Assembly (NCBI GenBank): GCA_021767785.1
Contig: JAASSR010000013.1
Span: 1-34,780 of the forward strand
Source of the DNA: Methanolobus sp.
Lineage (GTDB): Archaea; Halobacteriota; Methanosarcinia; Methanosarcinales; Methanosarcinaceae
Length of the DNA: 34,780 bases
Reading direction: 5' to 3'
Shown here: piece by piece, positions 7,548 to 15,843 of the stretch
Position numbering within the stretch: the first letter of the stretch is position 1
Layout: each line of letters starts with the position of its first letter
The notes under the pieces: model-generated
What the model was told of the DNA's origin: nothing
What the model saw: the letters and a program-made list of their open reading frames with translations, nothing else
The model's database searches: none
Position numbers and translations under genes: made by a program

Positions 7548-8030
7548 TTAGTATCCGTAGCAACCTGAACCTCTGTATCCGGCACCGCTCATTCCGCGTC
7601 TGCCCTGATAATACTGTCCCCGATATGCTGAACCTGTATAGAAGTCCTCAATAACTTCACCTGTGTATGCATCGATGCGTCCCTGCCTGATGGTATCAGT
7701 GTCATCAGTGTAGCTGAATACCCACCATCTGCCCATCAGGTAGATATTTGATTCTATTATCTCTTCACCGGTAGTATCTTCTGCGAGTTCTATTGCCTCA
7801 TCCATTGTTGCAACTTCAAGTTCAACGGTAGTACTATCTGAGGCATATGAATCATAGACAGGGCAACCATAGTAACCATATCCATTGCCATAGCCCATCC
7901 TGTCTGCTGCCCACCTGTGCATCTGTCCGAAGAACGTATTTTCATCGGCTCCGTTAGCACTTACTATACCAATCCCTGCAATGGCTGCAATGAGCATACC
8001 AGCAAGGAGTATTGACGTTGTTCTTTTCAT
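7548..8030 (-). CDS. Secreted PepSY-like protein with Gly/Tyr-rich tail
   Basis: A 160-residue exported protein. Residues 1-25 form a signal peptide ending at VSA. Residues about 68-130 resemble a PepSY-type alpha/beta domain: a strand, a helix MDEAIELAEDTTG, then strands GRWWVFSYTDD and RIDAYTGEVIEDF. The segment before it and the last 30 residues are rich in glycine, tyrosine and arginine (for example YRGQYYQGRRG), with one cysteine in each part (residue 56 and near the C-terminus). PepSY domains are associated with inhibition of proteases or with surface metal and redox proteins; which applies here is unknown. The start codon follows AGGTGT, which partly overlaps an inverted repeat and may be regulated by it. 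Confidence 0.7.
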   Translation of the reverse strand: MKRTTSILLAGMLIAAIAGIGIVSANGADENTFFGQMHRWAADRMGYGNGYGYYGCPVYDSYASDSTTVELEVATMDEAIELAEDTTGEEIIESNIYLMGRWWVFSYTDDTDTIRQGRIDAYTGEVIEDFYTGSAYRGQYYQGRRGMSGAGYRGSGCYGY

Positions 8031-8040
8031 TTTTTACACC

Positions 8041-8094
8041 TTCCTGAATTGCAGGAATTATTGTCCTGCATATGTAGTCTTAACACTACATATG
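8041..8094 (-). promoter_or_regulatory. Three overlapping inverted repeats in the leader of the PepSY-like gene
   Basis: On the minus strand, before the start at 8030, three dyads follow one another. The first is a perfect 10-bp repeat, CATATGTAGT / ACTACATATG (8069-8094), with a 6-base spacer. The second is a 7-bp repeat, TGCAGGA / TCCTGCA (8050-8070). The third is a 6-bp repeat, TTCCTG / CAGGAA (8041-8057), abutting the Shine-Dalgarno GGTG. The second and third share bases and cannot form together. A TATA-like TTAAATAAG near 8106-8114 would put the transcription start inside the first dyad, so that one may be a DNA operator. Confidence 0.5.
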
Positions 8095-8202
8095 TATGAT
8101 ATAGTCTTATTTAAGGATTATGTCAAACTTCCAATAATTCCATTACTTCAGCAGTAGTCAAAAAATTCTAATTTATATCAGAGATGTTAACAGTGAAGCC
8201 GA

Positions 8203-8844
8203 TCATTTCTTTCTTTCGATAAGCCATCCCACAAGAGGTGGTATCCAGCAAAGGTTTGCAACAATAGTTTCAAGTGCCGTAAAGGTCTGGTTAGCAGGGC
8301 TAAAACCTAAAAAACGTGCAGATAGAAGTCCTAAAGGTACTACCAGTATTATTGTCAGACTTGAAAGCATTACAGGATGATGAATGTACCTGTTAACAGT
8401 AGTACTCCATAAACCTTCTTTTTTCTTTAAAAAAAGCATACCAGATATGTTTGCTCCTATCTGGTCGCTTAAAGCGTAGAAATAAGGTATGTAAAAACCT
8501 TCTATTCCATAAACATCAATTCCGGCAAGTCGGCTTCCAATATCTATTAACCAGGGAATTACAATTCCGAAAAGTTTACCCCATCCATAGGCTTCTGCCA
8601 TTGTTCCGTCTGCATTACCCAGACGATGACGTATAGAATAGATGCCTTCAAAAATACTTTCTCCTTCACCTGAAAGAGTGCGTACCAGCCACTGGCCTAA
8701 TGCACTACGTTGGTACCCGTAATTATCCAGCAGTACACCGGCAAGCAGACCTGCAATGTACCCTGGTATAGTATATCTTACAAGTTCTGAAAAGTCCTCA
8801 GTTTCAAATTCTTCTTCAGAATCTTCTTCATTTACTTCATTCAT
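8203..8844 (-). CDS. Polytopic membrane protein of unknown function
   Basis: A 213-residue protein not assigned to a family. An acidic N-terminus (about 1-20) is followed by about four hydrophobic segments: near 25-42 ([15 protein letters not shown]), 90-105 ([11 protein letters not shown]), 155-180 ([19 protein letters not shown]) and 190-205. The hydrophilic loop at about 45-85 holds [20 protein letters not shown]. No catalytic motif stands out. The ATG at 8842-8844 has no Shine-Dalgarno site, but ATGTATAAT about 20-26 bases upstream could drive a leaderless transcript. It is probably monocistronic. Confidence 0.65.
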   Translation of the reverse strand: MNEVNEEDSEEEFETEDFSELVRYTIPGYIAGLLAGVLLDNYGYQRSALGQWLVRTLSGEGESIFEGIYSIRHRLGNADGTMAEAYGWGKLFGIVIPWLIDIGSRLAGIDVYGIEGFYIPYFYALSDQIGANISGMLFLKKKEGLWSTTVNRYIHHPVMLSSLTIILVVPLGLLSARFLGFSPANQTFTALETIVANLCWIPPLVGWLIERKK

Positions 8845-8952
8845 ATGCAATTATGATTCTATTATACATCAATATTTTAATTCCATAATTATGATGCAGA
8901 ATAAAATGATGGAAAGATATTTTCAGCCGGATTCAACATCATTTATGGTTGA

Positions 8953-9933
8953 TCAGAAAAGTTTCATCTTTTTACCGATGCCCATCTCAACTGCCTTTGT
9001 GTAAACAAGATCCGCAGTCACAAGATCCTGAACAGCAAGTCCTGTGGAATCGAATATAGTAATCTCCTCGTCCGATTGCCTTCCGGCTGTGACCCCTGCA
9101 ACCACTTCCCCTATTTCAGCATGGATGTCAGACTTTGAGATCATACCTTCTGAAAGAGAAACATTAACCTCACCCGAATGTGAAGCCTGTACCAAATCAT
9201 CAACAATTATCCTTGACCTTTTCAATAAAGCCGGATCAAGTTCCTGTTTGCCCACAGCATCAGCACCTATGGCATTTATATGTGTGCCTTCATTAACCCA
9301 GCCGGATTCAACGATAGGCTTCCTTACCGGCGTAGTAGTTACCAGTACATCACAGTCACACACTTCCTCTATACTCTCTTTTACGTAAAAATCACAATTT
9401 ACAAACTGCTTCATATCTTTTATAAAAGACTCGCAATGACTAATATTTCTGCAGGTGACCTTTACTTCTTCAATCTCAATTACCTCATTAAGCGCTAATA
9501 GCTGAGTGTGTGCCTGTCCACCCGTTCCAACCATACCAACAACATGAGAATCCGGACGGGCAAGATATTTTGTAGCAACTCCTCCGGCAGCACCTGTCCT
9601 CATATCAGTAATATGAGTACCATCCATCATAGCAAGCGGAGATCCTGTTTCAGTGGAATTGAGCACTATAACAGCCATCACAGTCGGAAGTCCCTTTTTT
9701 CTGTTATCAGGATGCACATTGACTATCTTCACGCCTGCAATATCCTTCTCTTCCATAAAAGAGGGCATTGTTCGCAGATCCCCATTGTGTTTATCAAAAT
9801 ACAAGTATGATTTCGGTGGCATCTGTACTTTCTTCAGACCATGTTCCCTGAATCCATTTTCAACTGCATCCAGAGTTAACGATATATCAATAACGCTTTT
9901 TACATCCGATTGATCAAGCCACAGGACTTCCAT
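8953..9933 (-). CDS. ala: Alanine dehydrogenase (ornithine cyclodeaminase/mu-crystallin family)
   Basis: NAD-dependent enzyme of the ornithine cyclodeaminase/mu-crystallin family, 326 residues, full length. The nucleotide-binding loop is VGMVGTGGQAHTQL near 132-145. The substrate-side lysine is in GVKIVNVHPDN near 67-77. The family signatures ITDMRTGAAGG (about 108-118) and FDSTGLAVQD near the C-terminus are intact. In archaea several members are alanine dehydrogenases interconverting alanine and pyruvate plus ammonia, which is why I prefer that name; ornithine cyclodeaminase or another imine reductase activity cannot be excluded. GGAGTG precedes the ATG. It is divergent from the next gene, and both appear to share a TATA-rich element. 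Confidence 0.8.
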   Translation of the reverse strand: MEVLWLDQSDVKSVIDISLTLDAVENGFREHGLKKVQMPPKSYLYFDKHNGDLRTMPSFMEEKDIAGVKIVNVHPDNRKKGLPTVMAVIVLNSTETGSPLAMMDGTHITDMRTGAAGGVATKYLARPDSHVVGMVGTGGQAHTQLLALNEVIEIEEVKVTCRNISHCESFIKDMKQFVNCDFYVKESIEEVCDCDVLVTTTPVRKPIVESGWVNEGTHINAIGADAVGKQELDPALLKRSRIIVDDLVQASHSGEVNVSLSEGMISKSDIHAEIGEVVAGVTAGRQSDEEITIFDSTGLAVQDLVTADLVYTKAVEMGIGKKMKLF

Positions 9934-9996
9934 AAAAACACTCCGGAAAATATGTCAGGGCTGATAGCATAAAACATTATGTATCAAGGATATTAT

Positions 9997-10019
9997 GGAT
10001 ATATATTATATATTATAAG
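9997..10019. promoter_or_regulatory. Shared TATA-rich element between divergent genes
   Basis: The 102-base gap between the alanine dehydrogenase gene and the plus-strand gene at 10036 has one strongly AT-rich core, ggatatatattatatatt and neighbours, readable as a TATA box on both strands. On the plus strand it would start transcription around 10030-10036, close to the GTG start. On the minus strand it would give a leader of about 45 bases. Confidence 0.45.
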
Positions 10020-10035
10020 TCCTTCATGATAATAA

Positions 10036-10977
10036 GTGAGCGTTAAAAAATCCAGAGTCACATCAAGAAAAGAACTATCTGAACTGATAAGAATCGGGGA
10101 TGATTTGCTGAACATAGTTGAAAAGATGACTATGTCAGATGATGACGAATACCAGAAAAAGCGCAATATATTCATTGCAGAATACGGAAAGTGGTACAGA
10201 CAATGTCTGCCTCTCATAAAAAGCTTAATTCCTGATAAAACATCCAGGTTCGAAAGCCTGCATCACACTGACAAACGCTCGGGAACCAATGAATATACAT
10301 ATACTATACAGGATTTCATCCACGGAAGATACTTTGAAAACAGACCAAAAAGCTATACGGATGAGATCACAGCCAAAAAGCTTAGAGAACAGAAATCCAT
10401 ATTAGAAATGGCCATGCCAAGAATGGATGATTTTTCCTTTGATATGGAGAGGTTTGTAAAGATCAACCCTATCCGCGCAGAACCCTCTTCTTCGATCTCA
10501 AAACAGAAAAAATTACTGAATACAGACTTTACTGATGAGCACTACAACCGAATCAAGGCAGAGATAAATTCAACCTACAAAAATGGATTTTTACTGGCTT
10601 CTATTTTGCTTTCAAAAGAATTAATACGAAATCTTCTCATTGATATGATAAGGAAAAGATTTCCCCCAACGTCTGATGAGCATATAGATCTTTTTTTCGA
10701 TTTCAACATTCAAGCCTTTAAAAGTACAGAAGAACTTATAGAAGTAGTAAAAGTCAACAAAAATCGGTTCGATCTGAATCCTGAAGCTATTGAACATCTA
10801 GTCAAAAGTATTCAAGCTATGGAACCAAAACTAAAACCTGATTCTCACACATTCAGGTCAATTTCCACACAAAAAGACATTATTGAGATGGAAATCAAAG
10901 AAATTGTCAACCTTCTGAATGATATCAATGAGTTTATGAAGAACAAATCCGATGAAAATTGGTCAACGATAATTTAA
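10036..10977 (+). CDS. Helical protein of unknown function, 313 residues
   Basis: Soluble, mostly helical protein that I do not recognise. It starts at a GTG with no Shine-Dalgarno site, consistent with a leaderless message. Residues 1-110 are helical and charged. A linker (about 145-170, with EPSSSISKQKK) separates them from a second helical domain. There, YKNGFLLASILLSKELIRNLLIDMI (about 182-206) looks like the long helix of HEPN-like or AbiV-like domains; this is a weak resemblance and the RxxxxH motif of HEPN nucleases is absent. The C-terminus has another long helix (KDIIEMEIKEIVNLLNDI). The next gene begins 28 bases downstream on the same strand, so the two may be co-transcribed. Confidence 0.6.
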   Translation: MSVKKSRVTSRKELSELIRIGDDLLNIVEKMTMSDDDEYQKKRNIFIAEYGKWYRQCLPLIKSLIPDKTSRFESLHHTDKRSGTNEYTYTIQDFIHGRYFENRPKSYTDEITAKKLREQKSILEMAMPRMDDFSFDMERFVKINPIRAEPSSSISKQKKLLNTDFTDEHYNRIKAEINSTYKNGFLLASILLSKELIRNLLIDMIRKRFPPTSDEHIDLFFDFNIQAFKSTEELIEVVKVNKNRFDLNPEAIEHLVKSIQAMEPKLKPDSHTFRSISTQKDIIEMEIKEIVNLLNDINEFMKNKSDENWSTII

Positions 10978-11005
10978 TTTACTTCCTGCCACGTACAATA
11001 ACCCC

Positions 11006-11944
11006 ATGTTCTCTGTTTTCCTTAAGGTAATGGATTTCGCTGTTCCCATTCTTATAATGATATTTTTAGGACTGTTTGGAACAGGCATCCTTATAGAACT
11101 CGGATTCATGCAAAAGTTCTCAGGAATCGTAAAACCTCTTTTTAAGCATACAAACCTTCCCGACACATGTGCATCGTCATTCCTGATAGCATTGGGTTCT
11201 ACTGTCGCTGCAAACGGTATGGTGGTCAATTTCAAGGAAAATGGTTGTATCAATGATAAAGAAGCGATACTATGTGCTATGCTCAATAGTACTCCTGCAT
11301 ACGTGAGGGAAATTATCACTTATCAGATCCCAATTGTGCTACCTGCACTGGGACCTGTTGTAGGTGGATTTTATGTGATGGTGTTTATTTTGACCGCCAT
11401 TGTAAAGGTCAGTATAATTATAATAGCCAGCAAAATATTCCTCACGAAAAACAAATGCGAATATGGTGAAACTGTCTCATCAAAGAAGGTAACTTTAAAA
11501 GATGCTGTAAAGAAGTCTCTGAAACGTAATCGCAGATTATTCACAAAGATCGCTGTTATCTATCTTTCAATGACAACAATTGTGTTCATTCTCAGGGAAC
11601 GCGGCGCATTCGAGATATTCAGTGTATTGCCGCTTGCAGACCTTTTCGGGATACCGGCAGAAAGTATTGTACCGCTGACCAGTTACGTTGCAAGCCCAAT
11701 TCTTGGCATATCACTTCTTGGTCCAATGATAAGTAGCAATGGAATATCTTATTTACAGGCAATGATCGTACTTATGCTCGGAAGTATGTTCATGCTTCCT
11801 ATATTCAGTATCAGAGCACTTTTACCACGATATATAGCAATATTCGGGCCGAAAGTGGGGATCAGGATCGTGGCCATATCATCAGGGATCAGTATTCTTG
11901 TCAGATTCTGCATACTATTGATACTATTATCGATTGCAGCTTGA
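11006..11944 (+). CDS. Nucleoside recognition (Gate) domain membrane protein
   Basis: A 312-residue integral membrane protein with two Gate domains, the module also found in FeoB, concentrative nucleoside transporters and spore maturation proteins. The first copy is near 10-120, with FGTGILIELGFMQKFSGIVKP and the typical GSTVAANGMVVNF. The second is near 180-310, with PLTSYVASPILGISLLGP. A basic cytoplasmic loop (about 145-180) joins them. The cargo is unknown; stand-alone archaeal members are not characterised as far as I know. No good Shine-Dalgarno site is visible. The gene lies 324 bases ahead of the chemotaxis operon and is probably not part of it. Confidence 0.78.
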   Translation: MFSVFLKVMDFAVPILIMIFLGLFGTGILIELGFMQKFSGIVKPLFKHTNLPDTCASSFLIALGSTVAANGMVVNFKENGCINDKEAILCAMLNSTPAYVREIITYQIPIVLPALGPVVGGFYVMVFILTAIVKVSIIIIASKIFLTKNKCEYGETVSSKKVTLKDAVKKSLKRNRRLFTKIAVIYLSMTTIVFILRERGAFEIFSVLPLADLFGIPAESIVPLTSYVASPILGISLLGPMISSNGISYLQAMIVLMLGSMFMLPIFSIRALLPRYIAIFGPKVGIRIVAISSGISILVRFCILLILLSIAA

Positions 11945-12268
11945 ATATTTTTTGAGAGCATTGAAGGTATCTTTATGGTATAATTACCCTGTCAGTATAA
12001 ACAATAATATAATATACTATAATAATATTAAGTTTTATATCGCTCATAAATATTTATCTATCGTGTAAACTGCACAAATGCAAATTTTGCTTTTCAGATT
12101 ATAACAGTTTGATATTAACCATTTGCCTGGTTCAAATTGAATAAACAATAAATTAATATATTATATTATACACTATATAATTACGTAGAAATACAATCCA
12201 TATTCTACTAATAAATAGTGCGATTTTTGCACAGATTATACAATACCAAATATGGGAGATATGAACAA
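11945..12268 (+). promoter_or_regulatory. Promoter and leader region of the chemotaxis operon
   Basis: A 324-base gene-free stretch of very AT-rich sequence. The best promoter candidate is CTATATAA at 12173-12180, which would give a transcription start near 12203 and a leader of about 65 bases before cheY. Across that start lies an inverted repeat, GTAGAAATA (12185-12193) against TATTCTAC (12201-12208), with one bulged A, a possible operator or hairpin. A second small dyad, GTGC / GCAC, is at 12218-12232. A Shine-Dalgarno GGGAGAT precedes the cheY ATG. I see no tRNA or small ORF here that I would defend. Confidence 0.5.
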
Positions 12269-12625
12269 ATGGTAAAAGTAATGATTGTGGATGATGCAGC
12301 CTTCATGCGAATGGTTATCAAAGACATATTAACAAAGAACGGCCATGAAGTCGTTGCCGAATGTGTCGATGGACTTGATGCCGTAAATAAATATCCTGAA
12401 GCTAACCCGGAACTTGTCTTCATGGATATTGTCATGCCAAATATGGAAGGGATTGATGCACTAAAAAAGATAATGGAGATGGACCCTGATGCAAAAGTGG
12501 TGATGTGTTCATCCATCGGACAACAATCTGTTGTCACTGATGCACTAAAAACAGGAGCGCTTGATTTTATAGTTAAACCGTTTGATGCAGCAAAGGTTCT
12601 GGAAGTAATTGGAAAAGTAATGTAA
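12269..12625 (+). CDS. cheY: Chemotaxis response regulator CheY
   Basis: Single-domain receiver of 118 residues that carries the phosphoryl signal from CheA to the motility output. The active site is complete: acidic pair Asp8-Asp9 in VMIVDDAAF, phospho-acceptor Asp53 in VFMDIVMP, the Thr/Ser switch position in VVMCSSIG (81-82) and Lys103 in IVKPF. The start is the ATG at 12269, 8 bases after GGGAGAT; upstream in-frame codons lack a ribosome site. It is the first gene of the operon, and cheB begins one base after its stop. Archaeal CheY normally acts on the archaellum through CheF, which is not in this window. Confidence 0.95.
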   Translation: MVKVMIVDDAAFMRMVIKDILTKNGHEVVAECVDGLDAVNKYPEANPELVFMDIVMPNMEGIDALKKIMEMDPDAKVVMCSSIGQQSVVTDALKTGALDFIVKPFDAAKVLEVIGKVM

Positions 12626-12626
12626 C

Positions 12627-13730
12627 ATGACTATCAATGCGCTTGTAGTCGATGACTCCGCTCTCATGCGTAAGGTTGTCTCGGACATACTAAAAGAAGA
12701 CCCTGATATTAGAGTTACAGCTGTTGCTAGGAACGGACTTGAAGCTGTTGAAAAGGTTGAGAAGTTCAAACCTGATGTAGTAACTCTGGATATCGAGATG
12801 CCTGTACTTGATGGACTGCATGCTCTTGGTTATATCATGAGCGAATGTCCGACACCAGTTGTCATGTTGACTGCGGTCGACTCAAGGTCAGCAGAAAGTA
12901 CATTAAATGCATTCGAGTATGGAGCAGTTGATTTCATACAGAAACCTTCCGGAAATATTAGTGTAAATATTGCGGACATTGCTATTGAGATCCGCAAAAA
13001 AGTAAAAATGGCTTCTAAAGTGGACCTGAAAAAACTTGGGTTCATGGAAGAACACGTGAAATCACGAGAAAATAAAGAAAATAATTTCCATACAAAACCT
13101 AAGAAGCAGACAAGCAAAAAGGCTCAACACCATGCAAATGGAAAGATCATTGCTATTGCTTCCTCTACGGGTGGCCCACGTGCACTTGAGCAGGTAATTC
13201 CTAAACTTCCAGGAAACCTGAAAGCTCCTGTTGTAATTGTCCAGCACATGCCTGCCGGATTTACCGCATCACTTGCACAAAGACTTGACGGACAATCACA
13301 ACTGAAAGTAACCGAGGCCAGAAATGGAGATATACTTCAAGCCGAACACGTATACCTTGCTCCCGGGAACTATCATATGGAGATAGTTTCTACTGAAAAG
13401 AATGGTGTCTATCATGAAGTAATTTCACTAAATCAAAAACCACGTGAACAGGGTGTCAGGCCCTGTGCAAACGTACTTTTCAGATCATTGGTACCCATCT
13501 ACGGATCAAACATCGTAGCTGCTGTTCTAACCGGTATGGGATCGGATGGTGCAGATGGTATTGAAGAAATTAAGACAGCAGGAGGAAAAGCAATTGCAGA
13601 GGATGAAAAATCCTGCGTTGTATACGGTATGCCAAAAGCAATTGTACAGAGAAAACTCGCTGATGTTGTTGTTCCCCTGAGGAAGGTATCAACTGAAATT
13701 GTACGTCTGCTGAATTCATCCGGTGATTGA
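12627..13730 (+). CDS. cheB: Receptor methylesterase/deamidase CheB
   Basis: A 367-residue two-domain enzyme that removes methyl groups from (and may deamidate) chemoreceptors for adaptation. The receiver domain (1-120) has Asp9-Asp10, phospho-acceptor Asp55 in VTLDIEMP and Lys106 in IQKPS. A lysine-rich linker (about 128-170) leads to the methylesterase domain with the full triad: Ser180 in IASSTGGP, His207 in VQHMPAGF, and Asp307 in GMGSDGADG. The linker is longer and more basic than usual. It sits directly behind cheY; cheA follows after 51 bases. Its activity should be opposed by the cheR gene of the same operon. Confidence 0.95.
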   Translation: MTINALVVDDSALMRKVVSDILKEDPDIRVTAVARNGLEAVEKVEKFKPDVVTLDIEMPVLDGLHALGYIMSECPTPVVMLTAVDSRSAESTLNAFEYGAVDFIQKPSGNISVNIADIAIEIRKKVKMASKVDLKKLGFMEEHVKSRENKENNFHTKPKKQTSKKAQHHANGKIIAIASSTGGPRALEQVIPKLPGNLKAPVVIVQHMPAGFTASLAQRLDGQSQLKVTEARNGDILQAEHVYLAPGNYHMEIVSTEKNGVYHEVISLNQKPREQGVRPCANVLFRSLVPIYGSNIVAAVLTGMGSDGADGIEEIKTAGGKAIAEDEKSCVVYGMPKAIVQRKLADVVVPLRKVSTEIVRLLNSSGD

Positions 13731-13781
13731 AATGTTAGTGGAAAAGATGAAAATAACGATGATCTCAGGGTTGGTGTGACC

Positions 13782-15827
13782 ATGGATATGTCAGAATATA
13801 AAGAAATATTTAAAGCAGAGTCAGATGAACATCTGCAGCAACTTAACGATTCATTACTGGGACTTGAACAAAATCCAAATGAGATGGAATACATTAATAC
13901 AATGTTCCGTTCGGCACATACCTTAAAGGGAATGTCAGCAACAATGGGATTCAGCACTATTTCTGAACTGACCCATGAAATGGAAAATCTCATGGATATG
14001 GTCAGAAAGTCACAGGTAGATGTGAGCAACGAACTCATAGATATTCTATTTGAATGCCTGGACACTCTCGAAGCACTTGTTGATACAGTCGACAGTGATG
14101 AAAAAGTGGATATCAGTCATCTTCAGGCTAATATGGCAAGTGCCATGGAAGGCACACTGTGCACGCAAGATATTAAAGAGACTGTTGATTCAAGTACCAA
14201 TATAATAAAAAATGAGATCATTAAAGAACTACCAGCTGAAAATGAAAGCGAAACAGAGATTAACGTAGAATTATCCGATAATGAAAAAAGGGCTGTAAAT
14301 GATGCATCTGCAGAAGGGAGCAGAGTCATATCTTTAAAAGTAATCCTGGATGAGTCATGCGTACTTAAATCAGCCCGTTCAACACTGGTTCTAATCAATA
14401 TCACAAAGATGGGAGAAATTATCAAATGTGAACCAAGTGAAGCCGAACTTGAAGATGAAAAGTTTGACCTTGAATTCACGGTTATATTTTCCACAAAATC
14501 CACTGATGAAGAAATAGTAGACACTATAAAGAAGATATCTGAAGTAAAAGATGTAATACCCACGACGGTTTCAGAGAGTAACGGAACCGAAAAGAAAGAG
14601 CAGGATAAAAAAGAAGCTGAAACTGAAGAGTCCAACAGCACAAATAAAACTGCTGTTAAAAGGCCGGATGCAGTCAAAAGTATACAGAGTGTCAGAGTGA
14701 ATATTGAAAGACTTGACAATCTGATGAACCTTGTGGGAGAACTGATCATTAATAAGATCAGACTGAATCAACTCGCTTCTGATCTAAAAGCAAAGGATCT
14801 TGACGAGTCACTTGCAAATCTGGATCGTCTTACGAATGAGATCCAGACAGAAGTCATGGAATCAAGAATGGTGCCTATTGACCAGATATTCAGCAGGTTC
14901 CCAAGAATGGTAAGAGATCTTGCAAAATCTGAAGGAAAACAGATCAATCTCATCATAGAGGGAAAAGAGATCGAACTGGACAGAACCGTTCTTGACGAAA
15001 TCGGCGATCCGCTTGTACACCTTCTTCGTAATGCCGTTGACCATGGAATAGAATCCCAGAAAGAACGTAAAGAACTGGGTAAACCAGTTGCAGGCCTTGT
15101 AAGGCTTTCCGCATCACGTCAAAGGAACAGTGTCCTCATCGAGGTGGAAGATGACGGTAAAGGAATGGACCCTGACAATCTCAGAGATATAGCTGTTAAG
15201 AAAGGAATTATCAGCAGGGAAGAAGTAGACAAACTTTCAGACACTGAAGCTCTCAATCTCATTTTCATGCCTGGCTTTAGCGGAGCTAAGGTCGTTACGG
15301 ACATCTCAGGCAGAGGTGTCGGAATGGATGCTGTTAAAACAAAGATTGAAGCACTTGGAGGAAGTGTAAAGATCAGTTCTGTTCAGGGACAGGGCAGCAT
15401 CATGAAACTCCAGCTACCTTTGACAGTAGCTATCATCCAGTCACTAATGGTTACAGTAGCCAATGAAACCTACGCTGTACCTCTGGGCAATGTGATCCGG
15501 GATGTAGGTATCAAGGCCAGTGACATAAAGACCATCGAAGGAAAAGAGGTAATACTTCTCAGAGGTGAGGTACTGCCATTATTGAGATTACACAATGTAC
15601 TTGATTGTCCCACTGAACAGGAAGAAAAAGAGAACCTTATCGTTGTTGTGGTCGAAAGAATGGGAAGCAACATCGGACTTGTAGTTGACGAACTCCTGGG
15701 ACAGCAAGAAGTGATCATAAAATCACTGGACAACAAACTTTTGAAAAACCTGAAGGGATTTGCTGGTGCAACTATTCTTGGGGATGGAAGTGTCGCACTT
15801 ATCCTGGATATTGCTACATTGATCTAA
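13782..15827 (+). CDS. cheA: Chemotaxis histidine kinase CheA
   Basis: Full-length CheA of about 681 residues. P1 phosphotransfer domain with His46 in RSAHTLKG; two acidic linkers around a P2-like domain (about 180-265, RVISLKVILDESCVLKSARS); P3 dimerisation (about 295-360, RLDNLMNLVGELIINK); P4 ATPase with N-box LLRNAVDHGIE, G1 box VEDDGKGMD and G2 box DISGRGVGMDAV; and P5 CheW-like domain (about 545-681). It autophosphorylates in response to receptors and passes phosphate to CheY and CheB. I prefer the ATG at 13782, because GGTTGGTG lies just upstream; a GTG two codons earlier is possible. P5 normally docks CheW, which must be encoded elsewhere. Confidence 0.95.
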   Translation: MDMSEYKEIFKAESDEHLQQLNDSLLGLEQNPNEMEYINTMFRSAHTLKGMSATMGFSTISELTHEMENLMDMVRKSQVDVSNELIDILFECLDTLEALVDTVDSDEKVDISHLQANMASAMEGTLCTQDIKETVDSSTNIIKNEIIKELPAENESETEINVELSDNEKRAVNDASAEGSRVISLKVILDESCVLKSARSTLVLINITKMGEIIKCEPSEAELEDEKFDLEFTVIFSTKSTDEEIVDTIKKISEVKDVIPTTVSESNGTEKKEQDKKEAETEESNSTNKTAVKRPDAVKSIQSVRVNIERLDNLMNLVGELIINKIRLNQLASDLKAKDLDESLANLDRLTNEIQTEVMESRMVPIDQIFSRFPRMVRDLAKSEGKQINLIIEGKEIELDRTVLDEIGDPLVHLLRNAVDHGIESQKERKELGKPVAGLVRLSASRQRNSVLIEVEDDGKGMDPDNLRDIAVKKGIISREEVDKLSDTEALNLIFMPGFSGAKVVTDISGRGVGMDAVKTKIEALGGSVKISSVQGQGSIMKLQLPLTVAIIQSLMVTVANETYAVPLGNVIRDVGIKASDIKTIEGKEVILLRGEVLPLLRLHNVLDCPTEQEEKENLIVVVVERMGSNIGLVVDELLGQQEVIIKSLDNKLLKNLKGFAGATILGDGSVALILDIATLI

Positions 15828-15843
15828 ATATGAGGGAAATAAT

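Noticed and set aside
10036-10977. HEPN toxin or antiphage defence gene
   Set aside because: The catalytic RxxxxH motif is missing and there is no partner antitoxin; only one helix is suggestive.
11945-12268. Replication origin or small RNA gene in the AT-rich gap
   Set aside because: No repeated origin boxes, no cdc6/orc1 gene and no stable long fold were found; promoter signals explain the composition well enough.
13732-13779. Fifteen-codon ORF between cheB and cheA
   Set aside because: Short, without a clear ribosome site, and ending inside the cheA start region; chance is the simpler explanation.
13499-14749. Long open frames on the minus strand opposite cheB and cheA (188 and 208 codons)
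   Set aside because: They are serine-rich mirror images of the real genes, with no domain pattern or ribosome site.
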